From Roseicella frigidaeris (GTDB lineage Bacteria; Pseudomonadota; Alphaproteobacteria; Acetobacterales; Acetobacteraceae), in the NCBI RefSeq assembly GCF_003258945.1, contig NZ_QLIX01000006.1, positions 124,001 to 188,000 of the forward strand: a stretch of DNA of 64,000 nucleotides. The letters run 5' to 3'. Under the pieces are notes generated by a model that was given only the letters and a program-made list of their open reading frames with translations, was not told the origin of the DNA and did no database searches. Positions 1-8,162 of this stretch are shown piece after piece; positions within the stretch are counted from its first letter, which is position 1; the number at the start of each line of letters is the position of its first letter. The position numbers were made by a program, and so were the translations under genes.

Positions 1-177
1 TATCTGGTCCAGGCCCGAGGTGTCGCGGATTTGGTCCCGGCCGAAGCCACCCGAGAAGATGTAAATATCGTTGCCGTCACCGCCGCTGAGCGTGTCGTTG
101 CCACCGAAGCCGGTGATCACGTCGTCCTGGGCCGTGCCCGCAAGAGTTTCGCTTGCCGCCGTTCCATTAATGATCAT
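1..177 (-). CDS. RTX-type calcium-binding repeat protein, N-terminal part (runs off the window)
   Basis: The reverse strand reads from an ATG at 177 to the left edge without a stop, giving 59 residues that begin MIINGTAASETLAG and contain GFGGNDTLSGGDGNDIYIF. The GGxGxDxLxGGxGxD pattern is the nonapeptide calcium-binding (hemolysin-type, RTX) repeat; members are usually large proteins exported by type I secretion. Here the repeats begin almost at the N-terminus, as in many small RTX proteins and RTX-containing enzymes. A GGAG lies about 11 nt upstream of the ATG. The rest of the protein, its catalytic domain if any, and the secretion genes are outside the window, so only the repeat family can be stated. 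Confidence 0.8.
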   Translation of the reverse strand, partial: MIINGTAASETLAGTAQDDVITGFGGNDTLSGGDGNDIYIFSGGFGRDQIRDTSGLDQI

Positions 178-525
178 AAACGTTACGCTCCAATTCAAGC
201 TCTGTGGGGAGGATCTCGCCCCGTAAGAATCTCGCCGCCCAACTGAACTGCATGCAATCTTTCTGAGAAGTTCGAACTCTTTAGACACTCGAACGTGATG
301 GTGCCTTTCGTGATATTGATGTCATATTGCAATGAAATATCGACTGGTTAGGCCTGAAGTGGCTGTCGAGCGACCAAGTGGTGCAGACCGCCCCGGCGCA
401 CGCTCTTGTCATGCCGCCGGAACGCCGCTCATGCGCTGCCGCATGGCAGGCATCGACGCTGCAGGGGCTGACCCCGTGGTCGGCGCTGCCCACATTCACC
501 CGGCAACAGCTTGAGGAGAACAAGC
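178..525. other. Intergenic divergent region between the RTX gene and dps
   Basis: About 350 bases without a convincing gene. It is less GC-rich than the rest of the window (especially 240-350), as expected for two divergent promoters. A TTGATG at 316-321 followed by AT-rich sequence could be part of a promoter, but no consensus -35/-10 pair is convincing. Short open frames here have no ribosome-binding site or recognisable product. Confidence 0.4.
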
Positions 526-1029
526 ATGGCCAAGTCCGCCACCCTTCCCACCCGCAACGACGTCCCGAACAATGCCAAGCAGGTCTCGATCGGCGTGCTG
601 CAGGGTTGCCTGGTCGACGGCATCGACCTCTACAACGCCACGCGCCAGGCCCATTGGAACGTCAAGGGCCCGCATTTCGGCGAGCTGCACAAGCTGTTCG
701 AGGAGTTCTACCAGGCCCTGCAGACCAGCACGGACGACCTGGCCGAGCGCATCGTCCAGCTCGGCGGCACCGCCTGCGGCACCACCCAGGTTCTGGAGAA
801 GACCACCCGGCTGCAGCCCTACCCGACCGACCTCCATGCCGGCATGGACCATGTGAAGGCGCTGGCCGACCGCTACGCCGCCGTGGCCAAGACGCTGCGC
901 GAGGGCATCGACCAGACCGACGAGGCCGGGGACGCCGACACGGCCGACCTGCTCACCGAGCAGTCCCGCGCCACCGACAAGATGCTCTGGATGATCGAGG
1001 CGCATCTGGGCGGCGACAAGGCGGCCTGA
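526..1029 (+). CDS. dps: Dps family DNA-protection / ferritin-like protein
   Basis: A 167-residue protein of the size and pattern of Dps, the dodecameric mini-ferritin that oxidises Fe(II) with hydrogen peroxide, stores iron and shields DNA under stress. The inter-subunit ferroxidase motif is clear: NATRQAHWNVKGPHF, then LHKLFEEFY and STDDLAERI, supplying the His and Asp/Glu ligands. The N-terminus is short and Lys-poor, so direct DNA binding is uncertain. The start was set at 526 because GAGGAG at 513-518 lies 7 nt upstream; an in-frame start at 511 would include this site in the coding region. It is monocistronic, ended by a strong terminator, and divergent from the RTX gene. Confidence 0.95.
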   Translation: MAKSATLPTRNDVPNNAKQVSIGVLQGCLVDGIDLYNATRQAHWNVKGPHFGELHKLFEEFYQALQTSTDDLAERIVQLGGTACGTTQVLEKTTRLQPYPTDLHAGMDHVKALADRYAAVAKTLREGIDQTDEAGDADTADLLTEQSRATDKMLWMIEAHLGGDKAA

Positions 1030-1072
1030 TCCCGGCCCGCGCGAGCGGGACGGCCGGCCTCCGGGCCGGACG

Positions 1073-1101
1073 GGGCGGCGGGGCATCCCGCCGCCCTTTT
1101 T
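1073..1101 (+). terminator. Rho-independent terminator of dps
   Basis: A perfect 10-bp stem, GGGCGGCGGG (1073-1082) and CCCGCCGCCC (1087-1096), closes a GCAT loop and is followed directly by five T residues. It begins 43 bases after the dps stop codon and separates dps from parE. Confidence 0.9.
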
Positions 1102-1292
1102 CATGGCCTCGGCCGGCGCCGCCCCTCCATCAACGGGTCATGGAATTGCGCTTCCCTGGCGCGTCCCCGGCCGGCGGCGGCCGCGCACCGTGCCGGCGGC
1201 GCAAGGGCCGGGGCGCCGCCGGCCGCGACTCGCCGGGCGCATTGTATGGGGATGGCGCGGAGGCTATCTTGGCGGGGTCAGGGGAACAAGAC

Positions 1293-3278
1293 ATGAACGA
1301 CCTGTTCGGCGGCCGGCGCCCCCCGAAGGGCGGCGCAGCCGAGGCCGCCTCCTATTCCGCCAAGGACATCGAGGTGCTGGAGGGGCTGGAGCCGGTGCGG
1401 CGCCGGCCCGGCATGTATATCGGCGGCACCGACGAGACGGCGCTGCACCACCTGGCGGCCGAGATCCTCGACAACGCCATGGACGAGGCGGTGGCGGGCC
1501 ATGCCAATTTCATCGAGGTGACGCTGGAGCCGGGCAACTGGCTGACGGTGCGGGACAACGGCCGCGGCATCCCGACCGACCCGCACCCGAAATTCCCCAA
1601 GCTCTCGGCGCTGGAGGTCATCTTCACCACCCTGCATTCGGGCGGGAAGTTCTCCGGCAAGGCCTATGAAACCTCGGGCGGGCTGCACGGCGTCGGCAGC
1701 AGCGTGGTCAACGCGCTGGCCGAGCGGCTGGAGGTGGAGGTGGCGCGCGACCGCACCCTCTTCACCCAGGCCTATGCCCGCGGCAAGCCGCTCGGGAAGC
1801 TGAAGAATGCCGGGCCGGTGCACAATCGGCGCGGCACCTCGATCCGCTTCCGCCCCGATCCGGAGATCTTCGGCAAGCTGGAATTCCAGGCCGCCCGGCT
1901 GTACCGGCTCTGCCGCTCCAAGGCCTATCTCTATCGCGGCGTCGAGATCCGCTGGGCCTGCGACGCCACGCTGGTGAAGGATGGCGAGACCCCGACCGCG
2001 GCGGTGCTGCATTTCCCGGGCGGCCTCGCCGATTTCCTCGCCTCCGCCATCGAGGGGCGCGGCCAGGTGGTCCCCGCCGCCTATGCCGGGGAGGCCGGCT
2101 TCCCCGACGGCCAGGGGCGCTGCGAATGGGCCATCACCTGGCTCGAGCAGGGCGACGGCTTCCTCTCGACCTATGCCAACACCATCCCGACGCCGCAGGG
2201 CGGCACGCATGAGGCCGGGCTGCGCGCCGCCCTGGTCAAGGGCCTGCGCGCCTATGGCGAGCTGAAGAAGGAGCGGCGCGCCGCCAGCGTGACGGCCGAG
2301 GACCTGTTCGGCGGCATGGCCGGCATGCTCTCGGTCTTCGTCCGCGACCCGCAATTCCAGGGCCAGACCAAGGAGAAGCTGACCAGCCCGGAGGCCGCCC
2401 GGCTGGTCGAGGCGGCGCTGCGCGACCATTTCGACCATTGGCTCGCCGGCGACACCCAGACCGCCGACAACCTGCTCGCCTGGGCGATCGAGCGGGCCGA
2501 GGAGCGCATCCGCCGCCGCGAGCAGAAGGACACGCCGCGGAAGAGCGCGACCCGCAAGCTCCGCCTGCCCGGCAAGCTGGCCGATTGCGCGCGGGAGAGC
2601 GCCGAGGGGACGGAGCTGTTCCTGGTCGAGGGCGACAGCGCCGGCGGCTCGGCCAAGCAGGCGCGGGACCGCGAGACCCAGGCGGTGCTGCCGCTGCGCG
2701 GCAAGATCCTGAACGTCGCCTCGGCCAGCGCCGACAAGCTGCGGCAGAACCAGGAGCTGAAGGACCTGATCGAGGCGCTGGGCTGCGGCGCCGGCGAGCG
2801 CTTCGACATGGCCCGGCTGCGCTACGGCCGCGTCGTCATCATGACCGATGCCGATGTCGACGGTGCGCATATCGCCGCGCTGCTGATGACCTTCTTCTAC
2901 AAGGAGCTGCCCGAGCTGGTGCGCCAGGGCCGGGTGCATCTGGCGCAGCCGCCGCTCTACCGGCTGCAGGCCGGCGGCAAGTCGGTCTATGCCATGGACG
3001 ACCGCGACCGGGAGCGGCTGCAGCGGCGCGAGTTCAAGCCGAACCAGCGGGTCGAGGTCAGCCGCTTCAAGGGCCTCGGCGAGATGCCGCCGGCGACGCT
3101 GAAGGAGACCACCATGGACCCGCGGCGGCGGACGCTGCTGCGCGTGGTGCTGCCGCCGGAGGAACGGGCGCGGACCTCGGAGCTGATGGAGGCGCTGATG
3201 GGCCGGCGGCCGGAGCTGCGCTTCAAATTCATCCAGGACAATGCGGCGAAGCTCGATGTCGAGGAGGTCGATGTCTGA
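1293..3278 (+). CDS. parE: DNA topoisomerase IV subunit B
   Basis: A 661-residue type IIA topoisomerase ATPase subunit that partners ParC (encoded at 11346-13670) to decatenate daughter chromosomes. The N-terminal GHKL ATPase contains RRRPGMYIGG and AAEILDNAMDEA (catalytic Glu about residue 57), the G-rich loop follows at GGLHGVGSSVVNAL, and the TOPRIM domain shows EGDSAGGSAKQARDR (from residue 446) and DADVDGAHI. The length and lack of a large insert fit ParE rather than GyrB. The frame is open far upstream, but the ATG at 1293 begins the conserved protein and has AGGGGAA at 1280-1286. parE stands alone, not in an operon with parC. Confidence 0.95.
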   Translation: MNDLFGGRRPPKGGAAEAASYSAKDIEVLEGLEPVRRRPGMYIGGTDETALHHLAAEILDNAMDEAVAGHANFIEVTLEPGNWLTVRDNGRGIPTDPHPKFPKLSALEVIFTTLHSGGKFSGKAYETSGGLHGVGSSVVNALAERLEVEVARDRTLFTQAYARGKPLGKLKNAGPVHNRRGTSIRFRPDPEIFGKLEFQAARLYRLCRSKAYLYRGVEIRWACDATLVKDGETPTAAVLHFPGGLADFLASAIEGRGQVVPAAYAGEAGFPDGQGRCEWAITWLEQGDGFLSTYANTIPTPQGGTHEAGLRAALVKGLRAYGELKKERRAASVTAEDLFGGMAGMLSVFVRDPQFQGQTKEKLTSPEAARLVEAALRDHFDHWLAGDTQTADNLLAWAIERAEERIRRREQKDTPRKSATRKLRLPGKLADCARESAEGTELFLVEGDSAGGSAKQARDRETQAVLPLRGKILNVASASADKLRQNQELKDLIEALGCGAGERFDMARLRYGRVVIMTDADVDGAHIAALLMTFFYKELPELVRQGRVHLAQPPLYRLQAGGKSVYAMDDRDRERLQRREFKPNQRVEVSRFKGLGEMPPATLKETTMDPRRRTLLRVVLPPEERARTSELMEALMGRRPELRFKFIQDNAAKLDVEEVDV

Positions 3279-3651
3279 GCGCGCCGCGCCGCCCGCCTGC
3301 CCCGCCGCCACCTTGACGCCGCCGGCGCGGAGGATTTATGGCCTTCGCGCCGGCGGCTCGCCCCGGCCCTACGACAACCCGAGAGAGAAATGGACTGCCA
3401 CCCTAGCCGTGGCGCCGTCCGGCTCGTCCGCCATGCGGGAGCCCCGGCGCCGCGCCTGACAGCAAGGGCCGAAGCACCCGGCGCGATGCGGCCGGGCGAT
3501 GTCGGAGGTGGGGCCTCGCCCGGGCCGCGTCCTGGATCACGGGGCGCGCGGACCTAAGGGGAGGCCGCAGCGGCACCAAGGGCCCGCGGGCCGGTGCCGA
3601 TGCCTCCCGCACTCGCTCCCGTCGCGCGCCGTGGCCCGACGGAGACGAGCA
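3279..3651. other. Gene-free spacer after parE
   Basis: About 370 bases of GC-rich sequence. Open frames on both strands are long because of composition, but none has a ribosome-binding site together with a protein-like sequence. No terminator with a T tract was seen after parE. Confidence 0.4.
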
Positions 3652-3876
3652 ATGTCGATCACCGCGAGCGTCCTCGCCTGCATCCCCGGCCTCGCCGCCA
3701 TGGTCACCGACCGGCGGGAGGCGCCAGCGATCCCAGCCCCGCCGGGCCGTCCCGACGACGCGCCGGCCGGGGGGCACGACCCCGCCGCCCAGGCCGCCCC
3801 GGCGCGCGATCCCTGGTCCGGCGTCGTGGCCAGCCGCCTGAGCCGCGCCGCCCTGGCCCGCGACGACGCGGCCTGA
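3652..3876 (+). CDS. Small hypothetical protein (74 aa)
   Basis: An ATG at 3652 preceded by GGAGAC (3641-3646) opens a 74-residue frame beginning MSITASVLACIPGLAAMVTD. The first 17 residues are hydrophobic and could be a short signal or membrane anchor; the middle is rich in Pro, Ala and Gly, and the end (DPWSGVVASRLSRAALARDD) is amphipathic. No family is recognised. Coding status rests only on the ribosome-binding site and frame, in a region where random frames are long, so it may be spurious. Confidence 0.4.
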   Translation: MSITASVLACIPGLAAMVTDRREAPAIPAPPGRPDDAPAGGHDPAAQAAPARDPWSGVVASRLSRAALARDDAA

Positions 3877-4170
3877 TCCCCTCGCGCGCGTCCTGATCCC
3901 GCAATCCGGCGGACTGCGCCGTTCCGCGGCGTTCGGGGATGGCCCCCCGGATGCCGCGGCAGGGCCTGCATGCGCGGTCCGCACCCGGACGTTCATGGAG
4001 CATGAACCAGGATCGTTGCCTGATCGTCGCGGCCGGGCCCGCCGATCGGGATCGGCGCCGGAACGCGCGCTTCGGCGCCCGAGTCGGCGCCGCCACAATG
4101 TGCGCCAGCGCACAGCCCCTCCGCTGCCGCTGACGGCATGGTGCGCTCGCCGGGCCAGGTGGAGGAGAGA
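3877..4170. other. Spacer with no recognised gene
   Basis: Nearly 300 bases between two small genes. Nothing convincing was recognised beyond the ribosome-binding site of the following 36-residue gene at the right end. Confidence 0.35.
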
Positions 4171-4281
4171 ATGGTGATCGAGGAGCCGGACCACCCCCGC
4201 ATGATGCTGCCGCTGTTCCTCGTGGCCTGCGCGGTCGGTGCCTGGCTGCTGGTGCTCTGCAGCCTCATCCTGCCGCCCTAG
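4171..4281 (+). CDS. Very small single-pass membrane protein (36 aa)
   Basis: A 36-codon frame starts at 4171 immediately behind a strong GGAGGAGAGA ribosome-binding site. The product has an acidic N-terminus, MVIEEPDHPR, one hydrophobic segment of about 22 residues (LPLFLVACAVGAWLLVLCSL, about 13-32), and ends ILPP. This is the layout of bacterial small membrane proteins that bind or regulate larger transporters or kinases, but no family is recognised and nothing around it names a partner. It is below the usual length cut-off of gene callers. A dispersed palindromic repeat begins about 50 bases downstream. Confidence 0.55.
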   Translation: MVIEEPDHPRMMLPLFLVACAVGAWLLVLCSLILPP

Positions 4282-4330
4282 GGCGTTGGCCGTCACCTGC
4301 GTTCACGGCCAATGCTCCAGCCTTCTGTGT

Positions 4331-4380
4331 TCAGAGCATCGTCGCCCGATCAGGTGGGTCCACCTGATCGGGATCCGCTC
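4331..4380. repeat. 50-bp dispersed palindromic repeat, copy A
   Basis: Unit TCAGAGCATC...GATCCGCTC with the inner inverted repeat CCCGATCAGGTG-GGTC-CACCTGATCGGG. It matches copies at 4434-4483 and 31141-31190 with few differences, and together with the 40 bases to its left it matches the reverse complement of 32283-32370. Confidence 0.85.
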
Positions 4381-4433
4381 AAGGGCGGTTCCCCTGAACA
4401 CCGGTTCAGGAGAAGCGCCCTAGACTATTGTTT

Positions 4434-4483
4434 TCAGAGCATCTTCACCTGATCAGGTGAGTCCACCTGATCGGGATCTGCTC
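4434..4483. repeat. 50-bp dispersed palindromic repeat, copy B
   Basis: Second copy of the unit, with the core CACCTGATCAGGTG (itself a perfect palindrome) and CACCTGATCGGG. The stretch 4381-4433 before it (AAGGGCGGTTCCCCTGAACACC... to ...CTATTGTTT) matches 31088-31140, so a composite module of about 100 bp is shared. The copy ends on the stop codon of the alcohol dehydrogenase gene. Confidence 0.85.
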
Positions 4484-5532
4484 TAGATCAGGAACACGCC
4501 CTTGCCGCTCGTCTGGGTGTCGAACAGCCGGTAGGCCTCCTCGGCCTGGTCGAGCGTCCAGGTCTCGGTGAAGAGGTCGTCCACCTTGATGCCGCGGTCG
4601 ACGATGAACTGCGCGCATTCCTCCTGCCCGACCGTGGAGAAGGTCCAGGAGGCGACGACGCTCGCCTGCCGGCGCAGCATGTCGGGCGAGACGTCGATCG
4701 TCACCTCGCCGCCCTCGCCGACGAAGCAGCAGGTGCCCCAGACCTTCAGCGCGCGGATCGCCTGCACGCGCGCCTGCGGCGAGGAGGAGGTGTCGAGGCT
4801 CAGCTCGGCGCCGAGCCCGTGCGTCAGCTCGCGGATCGCCGCCACCGGATCGACGTTGGAGGGGTTGATCGTCTCCGCCGCGCCGAAGGCCCGGGCCCGC
4901 TCCAGCCGCTGCGGCGAGATGTCGAGGGCGATGACCCGCGCGCCCATGGCGGCGGCGAGCTGCGTCGCCGAGAGCCCGACCGGCCCCTGGCCGAAGATCG
5001 CGATGGTGTCGTTGCCCGAGACGTTCAGCCGCCGCAGCGCGCCCCAGGCCGTGCCGGTGCCGCAGGAGATGGCCGCGCCGGCCTTGAAGCTCAGCGCCTC
5101 GTGCAGCGGCACCAGCGTGTTCGCCGGCACGCAGAGATAGGGCGCGTGGCCGCCATGGGCGTTGTTGCCATAGACCTTCACCGCGGTCTTCTGGCAGAGC
5201 TGCTGCCAGCCGGTGCGGCAATGGCCGCAGGTGGTGCAGCCCTGGTAGTGGTGCACCATCACCCGCTGCCCGAGCTGCGCCTGGCGCGGATCGACGCCCG
5301 GGCCGATGGCGGCGACGACGCCGCAGGGCTCGTGGCCGACGATCACCGGCCCTTCCGCCGCGGCCAGGCCCATGCCCTGCCGCACGCCCTTCGGCCGGCG
5401 GTACTGCTTCAGGTCGCTGCCGCACATGCCGGAGGCCTTCATCTCCAGCACCACCTCGCCCGGGCCCGGCGTCGGGTCCGGGAAGGTCATGATCTCCAGC
5501 TCCCGGTCGCCCGGGAATACGACGCCGCGCAT
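4483..5532 (-). CDS. Zinc-dependent alcohol dehydrogenase (MDR family)
   Basis: A 349-residue medium-chain dehydrogenase that oxidises a secondary alcohol, polyol or similar substrate with NAD(P). The catalytic-zinc region has CGSDLKQYRR and GHEPCGVV, and the structural-zinc loop has the cysteines of GCTTCGHCRTGWQQLC. The Rossmann domain follows with FGQGPVGLSATQLAAAMGA. It resembles the threonine/sorbitol dehydrogenase branch, but the substrate cannot be read from sequence. The start at 5532 has GGAGGA 6 nt upstream; a longer frame reaching 5643 lacks a ribosome-binding site. It is a single gene whose stop codon abuts a dispersed repeat, divergent from the penicillin-acylase gene. Confidence 0.9.
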   Translation of the reverse strand: MRGVVFPGDRELEIMTFPDPTPGPGEVVLEMKASGMCGSDLKQYRRPKGVRQGMGLAAAEGPVIVGHEPCGVVAAIGPGVDPRQAQLGQRVMVHHYQGCTTCGHCRTGWQQLCQKTAVKVYGNNAHGGHAPYLCVPANTLVPLHEALSFKAGAAISCGTGTAWGALRRLNVSGNDTIAIFGQGPVGLSATQLAAAMGARVIALDISPQRLERARAFGAAETINPSNVDPVAAIRELTHGLGAELSLDTSSSPQARVQAIRALKVWGTCCFVGEGGEVTIDVSPDMLRRQASVVASWTFSTVGQEECAQFIVDRGIKVDDLFTETWTLDQAEEAYRLFDTQTSGKGVFLI

Positions 5533-5681
5533 GCGCTTCCTCCGCTTTCCTGTGTTGCGGCGAAGGCTAGAGCAGAAGCCGCCTGGGGGAAATCGCCCGC
5601 GCGGGCCGCGGCGGCCCGCCGGGCGCAGCGCCGGCATCGCCACCGGCGCGGCGGCGGTGGACGCCGCCTGGCGGCCGGGGC

Positions 5682-8093
5682 ATGGTCCGGCCGATGATGC
5701 CGGACACCCTGTCGGACGGCGCCGGGCGGGCCGGCGACCAGCGCCTTCCGCCGGAGACGCCGCGCCGCCGCTGGCTCGCCCCTCTCCTGCGCGGCCTCCT
5801 GCTGCTCCTCCTCCTCGCCATCCTCGCCGCCGGCGGCCTGCTCTGGGCGACGCGGCCGGCGAGCGATGCGACGCTGCGCCTGCCCGGCCTCTCCGCCCCC
5901 GTCACCATCACCCTCGACGGGCACGGCATCCCCCGCATCGCGGCGCTGACCGAGACGGATACGGCGATGGCGCTCGGCTGGCTGCATGCGCGAGACCGGC
6001 TCTTCGCCATGGAGCTGATGCGGCGCGGGGCCGCCGGCCGCCTCTCCGAGATCGCCGGGCCGGCGACGCTGCGCTCGGACCGCTTCGTGCGGCTGCTCGG
6101 CCTCGCCCGCCGCGCCGAGGCGGATTTCGCCGCGCTGCCCGGCGATGCCCGCGCCCTGCTCGAGGCCTATGCCGTCGGGGTGAATGCCTGGATCGCCGCC
6201 CGGGGCCGCTTCGCCGCGCCGGAATTCCTGCTGCTCGGCCGGCCCGAGCCCTGGCGGCCGGCCGACAGCCTGCTCTGGGCCAAGGTCATGGGCCTCTGGC
6301 TCTCCGGCAATTGGCGGAGCGAGATCGAGCGCGCCCGGCTGGCCGCGATCCTGCCGGAGGCGCGGCTGCGCGAGCTCTGGCCGGAGGATCGCAGCATCGG
6401 CCGCCCCGACCTCGCCGGGCTCGATCCCGGCCATCTCGCGCGGCTGGCCGCCGCCCTGCCGCGCTTCCCCGAGCCCGGCACCCTGCCCGCCTCGGCGAGC
6501 AATGCCTGGACGGTCGGGCCGTCGCGCTCCGCCTCCGGCGCGCCGCTGCTCGCCTCCGACCCGCATCTCGGCTTCCAGGCGCCGATCCTCTGGTACCTGG
6601 CGCGGATCGACATGCCGGGCGGGCGGATGCTGGCCGGCGCCACCAGCCCCGGCGTGCCGCTGATGGTGATCGGCCGCAACGCCGACCTCGCCTGGGGCTT
6701 CACCACCACCTCCTCCGACACCCAGGACGTCTTCATCGAGCGCCCGGCCGGCCCGGACGCCTATGAGACGCCGGAAGGGCCGCGCCCCTTCCTGGTGCGC
6801 GAGGAGGTGATCCGGGTCCGCGGCGCGGCGCCGGAGACGCTGCGGGTGCGCGAGACGCGGCATGGCCCGGTGATCTCCGACCTCGACGCGACGCCGCCCA
6901 CCGACCACCTGCTTGCCGTCGCCATGGCCAACCTGGCGCCGGGCGACACCGGCGCGGCCGGGCTGCTGGCCCTGAACCGCGCCCATTCGGTCGCCGAGGC
7001 GCGCAGCGCCGCCGCCCTCATCACCAGCCCGCCGCAGAACCTGATGCTGGCCGATGCGGGCGGGCATATCGGCATGGTCCTCACCGGCCGGGTGCCGCTG
7101 CGCCGCGCCGGCGACGGCACCCGGCCGGCCCCGGGCTGGGACGGCAGCCATGACTGGACCGGCTGGGTGCCCTTCGCCGCCCTGCCGCATCGGCAGGACC
7201 CGCCGAGCGGCCTGCTCGCCAATGCCAACAACCGCCCCGCGCCGCCGGACAGCCCGGTCTTCCTCGGCCGCGACTGGCCGGATGACTGGCGCTTCCGCCG
7301 CATCGGCGAGCGCCTGCGCGCCGTCCCGCGGCACGATGCCGCCGGCTTCGCCGCGATCCAGCGCGACACCGTCTCGGCCTTCGCCCGCGGCCTGGTCGGG
7401 CCGGACTCCCTGCTCGCCCGCCTGCCGCGGCCGCCGGGGCTTGCCGGCGCCGCCCAGGCCCTGCTGCTCGCCTGGGACGGCGATCTCCGCGCCGAGCGGC
7501 CGGAGGGGCTGATCTTCAATGCCTGGCTGCTCCGCCTGGGCGAGCTGGCGCTCGCCGCCGGCGGCGTCCCGGCGGACAGCGTGACGCCGCGCGCCGGCTT
7601 CCTCGCGCTGGTGCTGGCGCCCGATGGCGGCGGCGCCGCCTGGTGCGGCGGCGACTGCCCGGCGCTGGCGGCGCGGGCCCTGGAGGAGGCGATGGCGCCG
7701 CTGGCGGCGGCGCTCGGCCCGGACCCGGCCGGCTGGCGCTGGGGCGAGCGCCATGTCGCGCGCTTCGAGCATCCGGTGCTGCGCGGCCTGCCCCTGCTCG
7801 GCCCGCTCACCACCCTCTCGGCCGCGGTCGGCGGCGACGAATGGACCATCGCGCGCGGCGGCCTCCGCGGCCGCGGGCCGGACCCCTTCGCCGACATCCA
7901 CGGCGCCGGGCTGCGGCTGGTCGCCGACCTCGCCGATCCGGACCGGACGCTGGCGATCATCGCCACCGGCCAGTCCGGGCATCCGCTCTCGGCGCATTGG
8001 GGGGATCTGCTGCCGCTCTGGCGCGATGGCGGGATGGTGGCGCTCGGTCGCCTCGCCGGGCGGCCGCGGGGCCGCATCACCCTCAATCCCTGA
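5682..8093 (+). CDS. Penicillin acylase family protein (peptidase S45)
   Basis: An 803-residue N-terminal-nucleophile amidase precursor of the penicillin/cephalosporin/AHL acylase family, which hydrolyses an acyl-amide bond and matures by autocatalytic cleavage. An N-terminal transmembrane anchor (about residues 31-55, LLLLLAILAAGGLLWA) precedes the alpha chain with DGHGIPRI and MALGWLHARDRLFAMEL. The new N-terminus of the beta chain would be Ser273 of SNAWTVGP, followed by LASDPHLGF and the oxyanion-hole region GRNADLAWGFTTTSSDTQD. ATG codons at 5682, 5694 and 5697 are possible starts. Natural substrate is unknown; quorum-signal or antibiotic amides are known for the family. It lies upstream of, and possibly with, the transferase gene at 8163. 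Confidence 0.9.
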   Translation: MVRPMMPDTLSDGAGRAGDQRLPPETPRRRWLAPLLRGLLLLLLLAILAAGGLLWATRPASDATLRLPGLSAPVTITLDGHGIPRIAALTETDTAMALGWLHARDRLFAMELMRRGAAGRLSEIAGPATLRSDRFVRLLGLARRAEADFAALPGDARALLEAYAVGVNAWIAARGRFAAPEFLLLGRPEPWRPADSLLWAKVMGLWLSGNWRSEIERARLAAILPEARLRELWPEDRSIGRPDLAGLDPGHLARLAAALPRFPEPGTLPASASNAWTVGPSRSASGAPLLASDPHLGFQAPILWYLARIDMPGGRMLAGATSPGVPLMVIGRNADLAWGFTTTSSDTQDVFIERPAGPDAYETPEGPRPFLVREEVIRVRGAAPETLRVRETRHGPVISDLDATPPTDHLLAVAMANLAPGDTGAAGLLALNRAHSVAEARSAAALITSPPQNLMLADAGGHIGMVLTGRVPLRRAGDGTRPAPGWDGSHDWTGWVPFAALPHRQDPPSGLLANANNRPAPPDSPVFLGRDWPDDWRFRRIGERLRAVPRHDAAGFAAIQRDTVSAFARGLVGPDSLLARLPRPPGLAGAAQALLLAWDGDLRAERPEGLIFNAWLLRLGELALAAGGVPADSVTPRAGFLALVLAPDGGGAAWCGGDCPALAARALEEAMAPLAAALGPDPAGWRWGERHVARFEHPVLRGLPLLGPLTTLSAAVGGDEWTIARGGLRGRGPDPFADIHGAGLRLVADLADPDRTLAIIATGQSGHPLSAHWGDLLPLWRDGGMVALGRLAGRPRGRITLNP

Positions 8094-8162
8094 GCGGCGC
8101 GGCGGGTTTTCGCACGGAAGTGGTTGATTCCCCGGCCCGTCGCGCCGAAACTGGCATCGCCG

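Noticed and set aside
419-447. GGAAC upstream of dps as an EcfG promoter
   Set aside because: No CGTT follows at 16-18 bases, so the -10 half is missing.
378-1292. In-frame N-terminal extension of ParE
   Set aside because: It would read through the dps gene in another frame and the dps terminator; the conserved protein and ribosome-binding site begin at 1293.
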